Assembly: GCA_008360975.2 (NCBI GenBank)
Contig: CM039184.1
Span: 54,712,797-54,776,796, forward strand
Length of the DNA: 64,000 nucleotides
Direction: 5' to 3'
Source: Lichenostomus cassidix
Lineage: Eukaryota > Chordata > Aves > Passeriformes > Meliphagidae
Part shown: positions 1 to 11,000 of the stretch, piece by piece
Layout of the letters: each line of letters opens with the position of its first letter
Position numbering within the stretch: the stretch's first letter is position 1
The notes under the pieces: generated by a model
The model's input: the letters and a program-made list of their open reading frames with translations, nothing else
What the model was told of the DNA's origin: nothing
Database searches by the model: none
Made by a program: the position numbers and the translations under genes

Positions 1-467
1 AACAAAATCTTTTTACTTATTTCACACAATTTAATAGTTTACCATATATAACACACATCCTGTATGTACCTGGAGATCAGAATAAGTAATAATCTTTAAC
101 ACAGTGCACCCAATGCAGGATGCTAAAACTCATTCTGTAGCTTTTAATCCTGTTGTGTCCCTATTATGGTAACAAAAACCTGAAGATAATTTATCTTACA
201 CTAGATTGTCATGATTGTGAGCTTTGTGAAACACCACATTAATTTGGAAGGATCAGGTACAATGATGTAAATCAAGAGCAAAATCTCATTTTCCTCTGTT
301 CAGTGTCATAATAACTATCATAAGTATAAGAAATATTCTGCTTCCTTCAGACTCTTCAATGCAGATTATGTGTATGATAATAATAGTATGCAATTATTTT
401 CATTCTTTTTGAAAATAATAAAGTATATTCAGAGTAAATATTGTATATACTTGTTTATACTTGTGCT
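1..467. other. AT-rich non-coding sequence, no gene seen
   Basis: This stretch is AT-rich and has no long open frame, no recognisable repeat family and no promoter-like CpG cluster. It ends where the tandem duplication begins. I see nothing functional in it. Confidence 0.6.
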
Positions 468-889
468 GCACTCACTCAGATAATAGTATGCTTTCTGTGG
501 TTTTGTCCGATTGCCTTCTACTGCTGAGTGATTCTGTTTTGTAGAAGTATTTTCAAATAGATGTTTTTAATATTGTATGACAGCTCTGAAAGTGATAAGT
601 AGCAGAATAGATTTATATGCTTTAGTAGGTTGTGGGTTTCAGAGACTTTATCTCTCAGTTAAATATTATTTTATGATGTATTGCACTCACTTAGATTGCA
701 GTGTGCTTTCTGTGGTTTTGCCCAGTTGCCTTTAACTGCTGAGTGGTTTTACTGTTGTTATAAAAGTATTTTCAAATAGATGTTTTTAATATTGTATGAC
801 AGCTCCTAACGTGATGAGCAGCAGAATAGATTTATTCACTCTCATGGGTTGTGGATTGCGCAGGCTTTGTCCCTAGGTTAAATATTTAA
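468..889. repeat. Two-copy tandem duplication, unit about 215-219 bp
   Basis: Copy 1 runs from about 468 to 682 and copy 2 from about 683 to 889. Matching landmarks are GCACTCACT (468 and 683), GTGCTTTCTGTGGTTTTG-like words, the word ATGTTTTTAATATTGTATGA (561 and 780), AGCAGAATAGATTTAT and GTTAAATATT (658 and 877). The offset grows from 215 to 219 bp, so a few bases of indel have built up, and there are scattered substitutions. The copies are head to tail with no spacer. They match no mobile element I know. The divergence implies an old local duplication rather than a young satellite. Only two copies are present, so this is not a satellite array. Confidence 0.9.
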
Positions 890-2049
890 CTCTTCTTTAA
901 TTAGGTTATGTCCTCCTTGATAAACTTTACTGGTTTTTTAAAACAGTAATTTATTAGGTATAAAGAGTAACATATTCACACCTAATCAGGAAGCTTTGTT
1001 CCTAGATACAACTCGGTATCAATTTAAAATTATTTCTTCTTGTATGCCAAGTTTTTTCTAAAGTCATTCATAAGTAGAATGAGATACGAGAACCGAGTAG
1101 CTATGTGGTGCAGGAGGTTACCATTTTAAGATTATGCCATACTCAGGATATTGATTTATAAGATTTCAGTATACTTTTAGTACTTTTCTGAAGAGTACTT
1201 TGCGATCTTCATGTATAAGGATCATATGAACTTGAAATGGAAGAGGTTTTCTTTGTGAATATCTTCCTTCTATGTCAGTTTTCTGGGTAAAGTGTTGGAG
1301 ACAGAGAGGTTGAACCATGAAATCTGCCCATTCCTAAATTAAAATGGCTTTGTCCTAAGTTTCTTGGGAAAGCTGGGTTGCTTTTCAAAAGCTATATCAC
1401 TTATTAATTATATAAACAGGAAAATAAACCCCTCTTCATCCAGGTATGCACTGAAACTTACACCTCTAGGAATAAGGTTCAGAGAAGAAGTCCAAATTAT
1501 ATGACTGGTCAAAAATATTTAAATAGGAAGACCTTGGTATTTAGGAAATACTCTTAGAGTAGTTAGAGCATCTAATAGAAAAAAAATGGCATGGAAGTAG
1601 CCATATATATTATTGCAAAATGTGGATTCCATATACCTCTGTTACTGGGATCTATCTAAAATCCTTGTTAGCAGCCCTGACAGTGACAGCAGTAGAGGTT
1701 TACAGCTAAAATTGTAATAATTGAGCTAAATTAGTGAAACAATTCATTCCTCCAAAATGTCAAAGCAGCTCCTAATCCCATTTTAGTAATCTTGGCTATT
1801 AACAACTTCCCATTCATCAGCTGGGAAAAAAAAGCAAAACCACAGACACATAGGTAGTTACTTGTGACATTTACAACAGTTTTTGACGAGGATTGAATGA
1901 CTGGAAACAAAGTGGAAGTTACTTGTGTTTGCTCTGAAACCAGCCACTTCTGGAGCTGTTTTGCCATCCAGGCTATGATCGTTGGGAATATCAACATTTC
2001 CACAGTGATGTCCCTCCTCACACTGTTCATGGATGGAAAAGGAGTAATA
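890..2049. other. Unique AT-rich non-coding sequence
   Basis: No gene, RNA or repeat family is recognised. Short open frames on both strands at about 1731-2118 overlap one another and run into the CR1 element, so I treat them as chance. The sequence right after the tandem duplication (about 900-1090) carries nothing I can name. Confidence 0.55.
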
Positions 2050-2255
2050 CCACAGAATCCCAGAATGGTTGGGTTGGAAAGGACCTCTGGAGATCATCTA
2101 GTCCAGCCCCCCTGCTAAAGCAGGTTCATGTAGCGTGAGCTGCATGGGATTGCATCTGGGCAGGATTTGAATGCTTCTAGTGAAGGAGACTCTGTGAACT
2201 CTCTGAGAAGCCTGTTGCAGTGCTCTGTCAAGCTTTTCCTCAATATTCCTTTCAG
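2050..2255 (-). mobile_element. CR1 LINE 3'-end fragment
   Basis: Read on the minus strand this is the 3' untranslated tail of a chicken-repeat-1 (CR1) non-LTR retrotransposon. The element ends at 2051-2066 with two copies of the CR1 terminal octamer (CACAGAAT, CCCAGAAT on the plus strand). Next come the typical words GGTTGGGTTGGAAAGGACCT, GGAGATCATCTAGTCCAGCC and CTGCTAAAGCAGGTTCA, then the GAAGGAGACTCTGTGAACTC and AGCCTGTTGCAGTGCTCTGT blocks. It is truncated at its 5' side, as is normal for CR1, and there seems to be a small internal deletion near 2228-2232. It carries no ORF2 coding sequence. CR1 usually leaves no target-site duplication, and I see none. It is only moderately diverged from the general avian pattern. 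Confidence 0.95.
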
Positions 2256-3566
2256 AAGACTCATAATGACTAGCATTTCTTCCTAAAAATAGTGTGTAAT
2301 AAACATAGGGGCTTTAATGCCATTTTTCTTTTCTTTAGAGTGGTCTGGATGTCAAAGAGAGTTATGCACACAATTGTGGAGTATGAAAGCAAATGTGGAC
2401 CAATATGTGAAATGATTAGGCAGAGATCACAGTGGGCATAAGACAAAAATATGACAGAAATTTTGGTATTAGTAATTTCAGGCATTCTGTAGAAGTTATT
2501 TCTTCAATTAAGTTTTCATAAATTACAAGATAAATTGAATCAAAACAGCTGTTGAAATGACTTCTCATCTGTGGGTGAGTGAGGAGTAGATAGAAATCTT
2601 TAACACAGAACTCCTGTGAATTTTCTCTTGATTAAATATTTAGCTCAAACAGCACTAAGAAGTCATTTGTAGACAGCAGCATGTATTTTAGTTGATTTGG
2701 AACTAAGCACATGTGGTCAGCAAACCACTACTGGGCAGAATGAATACGAGGAAAGGTTTTTCCATTTTTCATTCTAGAAACTCAAACTTATAGATACAGT
2801 TGAAAAAAAAAAAAAAACCCAAAAAAACCAAGCCAGAAATAGTCAGGTAAGAAAAGGTAAAAAAAGGAAACTTCCTAGCCTTGAGAATTTGTAATAGGTG
2901 CCTTCAGCCCTTAGATGGCTGCTTTAAGCAGTGTCATCTCTGAGTCATCTTCTGAAGGTTGGTCCATTGCTGCTGATATACCTTCTGGTGTTCCCAGGTC
3001 AGTGTCTGCTGAAGAGTGTCTTTTCTCAACACTTACTGTCACACTCAATAATAATGTACATGTCTAGTGCTTAACATCTACAGAGATCAAAGTAGATAAA
3101 TACTGTAGTTGAAAGGATGCCAAAGAAATAGATGGATAGTCTTATACTCTGAGTTATCAATGCAATGCTTTTTGCAAACTTACTAGTTTCTGATTAACAT
3201 TTATATATTAAAAAACTATTAGTTTCCTGCGTAAATTTTAAATGTGTCAATTAAATTGGTTATTTCCCTTTTTTCCATATATTCACTATTACTCAAACAT
3301 TTATAAATAATGTAGCTACTATCCCACAGAAGAAAAATGAGTTTTTCACTAAAGCTTCTCTCTCTTTATTGCAGGCTTGCAACATTTTGGCTATCCAATG
3401 CATCTTCCTACAGAATCCCTAATTTTTTATTATATTTGTCTGGTTGATTTTACCATCAGTCACCTTCACTGAAAATATTCCTCAGCTTTAGAATGTCAGT
3501 CTTTTCAGCATACAAATAATTGTATATGTTCTTAAGATTTAGAGAAGTTGTGTTTTAGCCATTGCT
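2256..3566. other. Non-coding sequence with an A-rich run
   Basis: No gene is recognised. A homopolymer-rich tract at about 2803-2831 (A13 followed by CCC, A7 and CC) lies in otherwise unique sequence. It is not attached to any retrogene or SINE body that I can identify. The rest is AT-rich and plain. Confidence 0.55.
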
Positions 3567-3596
3567 GGTTTGGTTTTTTGTTTGTTTGTTTGTTTT
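3567..3596. repeat. (TTTG)n simple repeat
   Basis: This is a short microsatellite-like run of GTTT/TTTG units, broken by one T6 stretch. It is one of several T/G-rich tracts in the window with T and G on the plus strand. Confidence 0.85.
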
Positions 3597-5544
3597 AATA
3601 GGAGAGTTCTTCCTTTAGTTATCTGACCTATTTCTCTGGTGATTAATTGTTCAGCACCTGGTAGAAAGTTCATTGCAGCCAGACTGAATGCTGCCTAGGT
3701 CTAATGAGGCAGATGATTTAATCTGACAAAACAACTCTGTTTTTCCTTTCTGCAGTCATTTTTCCCAGTAGTATCTCTAGAGGTATGTGGTTCCCCAGGC
3801 TCATTTTCTTTATTGGATCAATAGTCCAAAAATATTCTTCTGCAAACAGACAAAATTTCAATCATCCAAAGTAGACTACAACAGCTATTTTCTAATTGTT
3901 GATGATGTGAGGTAATGGAAGAAAAGGAGAGTAGATCAGGTAAAAACACATTTATTAATCAGATATTTATTTATCAGTATTTATATCAGAGTTATTTCAG
4001 GCAATATTGTCTACTTTTATACAGGATAAATATGAGTATAACTCCCATTAATAAAACCAAATTCTAATACAGAAAATGCCAACAAAATAAACCCAAAATC
4101 TGAAACAGAAAAGAAAAAAGGTTACCAGAGATGTGAGCTGTTTAGGACATTGAGGAAGATACCTTAATTGGACATAAGCATTATGACAGTATGTCAGTAA
4201 CACTCACCAGCTGCTGTGGGTACATCAGAACAGACTCTTGTACATCTGTAATTTGATCTATTCTTTTGGTGCTAGAAGCTCATACTCAGCATTCTTTTCC
4301 ATCTGCATCTCTACAAAGTGATGGGGTGTCCCTAGGTAACCAGAAAAGACAGTTTCTGCTGGTGGAAAAAATCATTTATATACAGCCACTTCTTGCCTGT
4401 GTCTGAGGAACTTTCAGTAACAAAAGAAACAAGACATTGCCTGTGTAAGTTCCTCTGATGGTGACAGCCCATGCTTAACAGCTGCATCTGAAAAGCAGGC
4501 AGAGATTTATCTTGTTTAGTGAACCTGATATTTCTGGAAAACCAAACTTTCTGCAGATAATACATAATATTCAAGTGCAGTGAGTACTGTATCCCTTGGA
4601 GAATAAGACCATGTTCTTCTCTATAGGAAAGTGTAGTCTGTCCTCTTGAAAAGTAATCTATCATCTCAATAGAGTCCTTGACCATTTTTCCATTAGAAAG
4701 AACTTTCTTTTTCCAGACTGAGTCAAATTTTATCTAGCCTTAGGATATACATGTTAAATTTTGAAATTAAATTAATATGTCATCTGAGTTACCCCCTTTG
4801 AAGTCCAATATTTAAATTTATATTTGCAAGACAGTGAGAGTACCTGTACCTTCAAATATCAAGTTAGCCACTGAACAGCTACTGATATCCCAGGGACAGG
4901 AGGTTCATCAGAGGTCTGCCTTGCTTCACTTGTAACTTGCAGCTGATGATAAAAGGAATTTTTTAATATATTCAGACAAAAGTTACTGTGTTCATTAATT
5001 GTCTTAGTTTCCCTCTTACTCGTCACAGAGCTCAGAGTTCACATTCTGGCCAATCTTACAGATGGATAAGTAGTCTTAGATGGATCAGCTTACCAGAACA
5101 GGAGTAAATATTCTCAGAAGTACAGGGGTATAACTGAAGGGAGAATAGGATACTGAAATTGTTGTTTTGCAACAATTGACAATTGAGATATGACAAAATG
5201 TAGTTAACTTGCTCACAATTGAAATTGCTTTAATAGTTCAGCTATAGTAAAAAAGTCATTAAGACAGGAAATAATTCTCAGTCAGATCAGATGCTGATCC
5301 ATTCAATGAGAACATGACTCACCTTTGAGTTGTCATTGCAAAAATCATAATAATCTGTTAAAAGTTATACTTTAAATGCTACTAATTTTTCTATTAGGTT
5401 CCTATCTTACAGGACTATTATAAAAAGCTCACTGAGTGCTAGAATTTTTGGACTGAGCCAAAAATTGATAGACCAAAAACATTCCTATTTAAAAGGTAAA
5501 TCTCATTGTAAAACTGCAAGCTTAAGATTCATCACAATATCCTT
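3597..5544. other. Unique non-coding sequence
   Basis: No gene or repeat family is recognised. The minus-strand open frame at 4332-4685 (117 codons) begins with ATG, but its translation shows no signal peptide, membrane segment or known motif. It has no splice-like boundaries, so I regard it as a chance frame. Confidence 0.5.
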
Positions 5545-5985
5545 TGACAAGCTGTCCCAGCATTTAATTACTTTCAATGCCACAAAAGTACCTGGTTCAG
5601 GTTTTTGTGGCTCTTTAGCCTAAGAGCTACCTATATAATATCTTTACCTACTCTTTGCTAGATTTAACATACTATGCAGCATCCAAAATCTTTATAGATT
5701 AACTTAATCTGGGTTTAGGAACTTCCCTTTTTTTTCTCAGAAACCAAGTATATCTACTTTAGCACCTGTACCATTTGCTTTCCAGATTCAAAATGCGTTT
5801 TGTGATTCTTTTCTGAACCTTTTTCAGTTTTTAATAATCTTCTTAGGGGATTGATATTCAAACTGGACAGAGGAATCAAAACTGGTCTATGACAGATCAG
5901 AGGTAAAACATAATATCCCAGCCTTGCCCATACTTGATACTTTACCATTAATACAGCTGAGCAGTAATTAACTTGTCATACTTTT
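5545..5985 (-). mobile_element. Ancient CR1/L3-like LINE remnant
   Basis: The plus strand reads like the antisense of an old CR1-clade 3' region. Visible blocks resemble the CR1 order "...TGTGATTCTTTTCTGAACC..." (near 5800-5820), "AAACTGGACA..." (about 5858-5868), "GATCAGAGGTAAAACATAAT" (about 5896-5915) and a following "TACTTGATACTTTACCATTAATACAGC"-type segment. Other CR1 copies have the same order: LFSE-type coding region, then "actggacacagtactcca", then "agaggtaaaataac". Divergence is high and small indels are common, so this copy is much older than those at 2.05 or 40.6 kb. The left part (5545-5640) is the weakest. It has no coding capacity. A different CR1-clade family is possible. Confidence 0.7.
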
Positions 5986-6048
5986 CTACAAAATAGAGAT
6001 ATTCACATCAATGATTCTACACAGGAATAAAGATATGGGTGAAATATT

Positions 6049-6122
6049 TTTGTTGTTGTTTTTGGGGGTTTTTTCTTTGTTTTTCGTTGGGGTTTTTTTG
6101 TTGTTTTTTTTTTTTTCTTGTT
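6049..6122. repeat. T/G-rich low-complexity tract
   Basis: Long T runs interrupted by G, GG, GGGG and GGGGG make up almost the whole segment, with essentially no A on the plus strand. The composition is strand-asymmetric. Runs of four or five G are present, but they are too few and too spread for a strong G-quadruplex claim. Confidence 0.85.
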
Positions 6123-7832
6123 AGAGGAGCTCATTAGAAAATCTTCAGTAGTTTTATTTTTTCATTTGAAATAACCATACTAAAGATGTGACCTTCTGTT
6201 GTGAGGTCTGATATGGATTACTACTAGTGTACCACCTCCTGTGGTTTTGTTCATCTTAAATTTTCCTACCATAGAAAAAGAAATAGCATGTTGAAAACTG
6301 CTGCTTCAGAACTGTTCCATTTGGTTTAGGGTTATCAAACTAATGTTTAGAAAAAATTATCTCCGGTTACATATCTTTATGAATGTAGGTGAGTATAAAG
6401 ATGTACTACACACTTTTTTCATCTTTGGAAGATCCCACTTCCTCCCATTTTTATATTTTTTTTTTCCCTTCTTAAAGATTCAGTAATCTGGGGATTTTTC
6501 TTCTGGTTATAAACCTGAAGTATCTGAACTCTTAATTTATAGAGAGAGACTTTGGAGTTAGGAAAAATGATAAAATTTAGCTTTGCATTCACAGATTTTT
6601 ATTTTTCTAACTCTCTATAGTGAATATTTATTGAAGTGGTAAAGTACCAAATTCAATATTGGTGTATTTTCTATATTCACTAACACTTTGAGACATCTCT
6701 TTTTTCTGTGGATGCATGGATTAAGGAAGTGTAGGACTAGAGTACCATGTTCAACACCTTGTACTATTGGTATCACTGCTTGCATTAAAGCAGATTGGGG
6801 GTGGAGGGCTTCTTCTAGTACAACTGAAGAACAAAAAGGAAACAATTTTGTTATTTTGGTAGTAAGTTTTTTCCATTGTTTAAAATATGATGGTCTCAGT
6901 AACCAAGTTCATGGTCATTTGGATCCAGTTGAAGCTGATTACATTCTTGACCTGAGCCTGTTTCTTGGAAGTGAGCTGTAATTGGCAAGTAATTCAGGAT
7001 TTTGAACAGTGCCCTTGCTGGGAAGATAAAAGGTGAAAAGCATCCCACTTCATCCATCAGACAGTTTGTCAGTTGCAAGTCTTTTCTCAAATAAACACTG
7101 AAGGGAATGATTACCTCTCTCTGAGTCAATCACCTGACCTGCTTTGGACTCAAATATTTTTCAACAGCAGACATGGCTGTGAGTAGCCATGCTAGAAAAT
7201 GGCAAAATTCAACAGGTAGTGAATCAATCTTGTCTGCAACTGTGTTTTGTAGTGCCATAATCTTAAGGACAGATCCCTGTTGCTGAGTCCTTGTGCTCAT
7301 GGGAGAAATATATCTCATTTTTAGTCTTTTGACGTCTTGCTTTTAGGTTAAGGAAAGTGTGTGCTGTATGCCACAGAAATGAAAGTGTGTGCTTTGGTAT
7401 TTCTTCATGCTGTGCTAGTTCTCTCCAGGGATGATTCTTCTACCAAGAAGTAGTTAATGTTCCACGTAGAAACCAAGAGGGAGGACACTTCAAAAGGAAG
7501 CAGACATTTGCAGCAGACACTCTCAGGAAGTATGTTGTAATGTAAATTTAGGAAATACCTTCAGTTTATGATGTGTGTGATCATTTGAGTTTTCCATGCC
7601 ACCAAGTGTCCTTCACCTGTGTCATGGTGGTATGACTCAGGTGGAAACAGCTAACAATTTCCTGGTGAAGGGCAAAAGGAGTTCTCTATGTTATTAGTAG
7701 TAAATTACTAGTAAGATTGCTTCATGGACTTTCCAACAGCTGGATCCCATCTTTCTTGGGACAGCTTTCAAATGCTGAAAGATACTGAAATATCAAGGGA
7801 TATCAGGGTGGTCATGGCTTAGGTAGTTTTAT
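6123..7832. other. Unique non-coding sequence
   Basis: No gene is recognised. Overlapping open frames on opposite strands at 6615-6845 minus, 6688-6981 plus and 6896-7129 minus have no known motifs. A 13-bp word GAAAGTGTGTGCT occurs twice, 28 bp apart (7353 and 7381). Nothing else stands out. Confidence 0.5.
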
Positions 7833-8052
7833 GGAATCATAGAATCATTAAGGTATGAAAAGACCTCCAAGATTGTTGAGTCCAATCTTTAACTGAATAC
7901 CGCTATACCAATGAAACCACAGTACTAAATGCCACATCCAGTTGCTTTTTTAACACTTCCAGGGATGATGACTCCACCACTTCCCTGGGCAGCCCATTCA
8001 AATCCTTGACAATCCTTTCCATGAAGAAATTCTTTCTTTTGGTGTTGTATTG
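7833..8052 (-). mobile_element. CR1 LINE 3'-end fragment
   Basis: On the minus strand this is a CR1 3' tail. It starts at the terminal octamer region (GGAATCATAGAATCAT at 7833-7848) and continues with words like AAAAGACCTCCAAGATTGTT, GAGTCCAATC, CCAGGGATGATGACTCCACC, CACTTCCCTGGGCAGCCCAT and GACAATCCTTTCCATGAAGA. The order matches the antisense of the CR1 family in which the "gatcattgagtccaacc" and "ccaccacttccctgggcagcc" blocks are adjacent. It is truncated at the element's 5' side, near 8052. It differs in its 3' end from the copy at 2.05 kb, so it belongs to another CR1 subfamily. Confidence 0.93.
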
Positions 8053-11000
8053 CAGCATATGCTCTATATGTTAGGTTATGCTCTGTATCTTGCAGTGAAT
8101 TTGTGTCCTGACAATCACTTCTAAGAGGATGGAAGGTTATTTAGCAGCAAACGGAAGGTGCAAGTAAGCAAATACAAGGTTTTTGTTCCTCAAACCTATG
8201 AAGTTCTAACTGAGCTTCAGCTGGAGATCTCCCAAAGTGTAACAAGTGGATGGATTTAGGGACACAGTTTACTAAATTACTGTCCAGTATTTATCCATTA
8301 GCCTATGGCTGTCTTTTTAATGTGGCAAAGACATTAACAGTGCAGATAATGACATTAATAGTCCATTTGGGAATACTCTTATCTACATCCCAAATAGTTA
8401 CATTTGGTATAATGGCTTTGAATACTTGCTGCTCAGAGCAACTAAGCAACTTGTAGATGAGATATGCCTTTGCAAATTCCATTCTCTGAGCCTCCTTTGT
8501 GGTTTATCATCTACTGCAATATACAGTTGTTTTGTTTAGATCTAGGGGCATTGATATTTCTCCTGTGCTTTCCTTTGAAATCCTAGCTCTATAGTATAAA
8601 TCTTGATGGATTTTACCTTACATCATGCTGGCTGCCCAGTTTAAACAACACTTGGGTAACATGACTTAACAGCTTTCAAATCCCACAGTCCTCAATTCAA
8701 TTCAGTTCAGTTCACGTTGGCTGCAGCCTTTTGCAACACTGGATATGCTTTAAGCACAAATAATTTTCAAATACAGGATATAATTAGTTTTGTTCTGAGA
8801 TGACCTCAAATGGTTTTATCTGCTGTACATTTGCAGCCACAGTCACATGAGTATGATCACAGGACATCTTGGAGAGGTAATGGTCTTCTTTGTTCATTGA
8901 CCTTGTCTTTACCTCTAAAATTTATTCTGAGAAATGATTGCCAAGAATTTGGCAATAATTGCTTAGTAACAGGAATTTAGCCCACAGGTTTTCATCTGGG
9001 AGCAACTGTCTGTGGAACACACACAGTGATGGAGTGCATAGGCAGAACAGGTTTCCTTTTCACAGTCTGCTTATCAGACTTCACTGGAAAAAGCACAACT
9101 TTCAAGCCACTCTGAGCAAGTGAGAGACTTTGAACTCAGTTGGGCATTCAATGAGAAAAACAGTTACTCTCAAAACTAATAGATACTTTTGTCACTCCAA
9201 AGAGCCCTCTTGGCTGGGAGGCTGTCTCTGCAATGGTGGACATTGCTGAGAGAAGCAGTGTATGCTAGTCTTACTAATTCTCTTGAGTGTTTGTGTTACA
9301 TTTGCTGCCTTCCATTTGTCTGGCATAAGAAACATGCTATAGACAGTATAGATTTTGTGATTTCATACTAGAGTTCCCACTACATCGTCAACTGAAGGGG
9401 TATAATCCTGCTTGCTATAATTTGCTACAATTCAGTTGTTTTATTACAGTATCTTTTATACTAGGTAGCCTCTGAATTCAGACTGTGCCTTCCTTGAATA
9501 TGCAATCTCTTACTCATCCTTTTGAGTAGCTAGTTCAACATAGGATATTTTTTGACTTCTTTGATCCTGAATTATTGTAACTATATGTAATGTTCTGTTT
9601 AAAATGTGCTATGTGCCCTTTTCCATCAGTACAAAGCAGCAGTGTGGTAATACCAGGAAGGCGTGGGGCTGATGTGACAAACCAAGTGTGGAGATAAAAC
9701 TGCCATGGAAATACAGGCCATGGAGTCTCTGCTTTCCATTCCTCAGCAATGCCTGCTGCTGTCCAGCAGCAATGCTGCAATACACAGTCAGCTCATCTGC
9801 ACCTGTCTAGCAAGTATCTTCTACTTTCACCTCTGGATTTCTTTATTATTACCTTCTTTATTCTATTTTTGGACAGTATTTTACAACAGCAGCAGTAGTG
9901 TTATTTGTTGTCAGTATTTACACTGGGATTAATTATTTTTTGTTGAACAGCTTGGAACTGTTCTCTAAAGCAGAATTTGAGAGGAACTTATAACTGCCCA
10001 CGCTTTTCTAGTGTAGAAATGTATGCAGTTTTCATGTTGGCTTTTTGGACTTTAGTAGATCACCTGGGACAGTGCAACTAAAGCAGCTGCAATAGTCAAT
10101 TGTTTCTCATAGGAAGCATTTTCTTTATGACAGGAGTAAATAATGTTAAGTTTGTTCCCAAAGGAATTTGTATCAACAAATTGTGATATTGTGATTTCCC
10201 AACAAATTGTTGTGCACCACAACAGGACATGCTGTCCTTTTGCATGTAACAGGCATAGACATGAAAACTCCTTGGAAAGCTTCCTCCTTTTTCATGTTTC
10301 CATCTGATTACATCCCTTTAGCTAGTTAGCAATTTTCTTTAAAGGTGCTCAAAGGTAGGGCTTTGAATTAAAGAAGCAAACAGAACCAAACTGGAGATCC
10401 TGGGAAGTCTGTAGAGGAGGGAGGTCTTAGGAGCAGATGATATCCAGAAGCTCTGATTTACTACAATCACTAAAAGAAGTTTAACCAGGACTTCCCCTAG
10501 AATTTCATATACTCTAAGTGGCCTTTCTGACAAACAAATACACCTCCACAGATGTTCTGTTCCTGGCAGTTCTATTTCAGGAAGAAGGAATGTATATGAA
10601 AATACAAAAAGGCTACCCAAAATTAGGCAGAAACAATTATACCTTAGAAATTACTAGTTTCTTTTCAGACTTCAACATTCCAATTAAAATTTAAACATGT
10701 GACTTGTTTAAAGATAATGCAGTTTTCATAGATTTAATAGTAAATTTTGACTTACTGAAATAAAAACTGTCAAGGGCTTTGCTGTGTGGAGCAGTATTTT
10801 AATTCCAGTATATCTGTATAGAAGTAATTGCTCAGTCTTTGCAAGAAAAAGGAGAGTTTTCCTTGTATGCCTTACAAGGGATATATAGTGGATGATAAAG
10901 GGATTGCTTTATAAAGGAATCTCCTTTAGAGCCTAACATGTAATTATCCATTACAGAAATTGAAATGCAATTGCTGGACTGCAATGTCAGTCCTCCTCTA

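Noticed and set aside
4332..4685. 117-codon open frame on the minus strand
   Set aside because: No motif; surrounding sequence looks non-coding.
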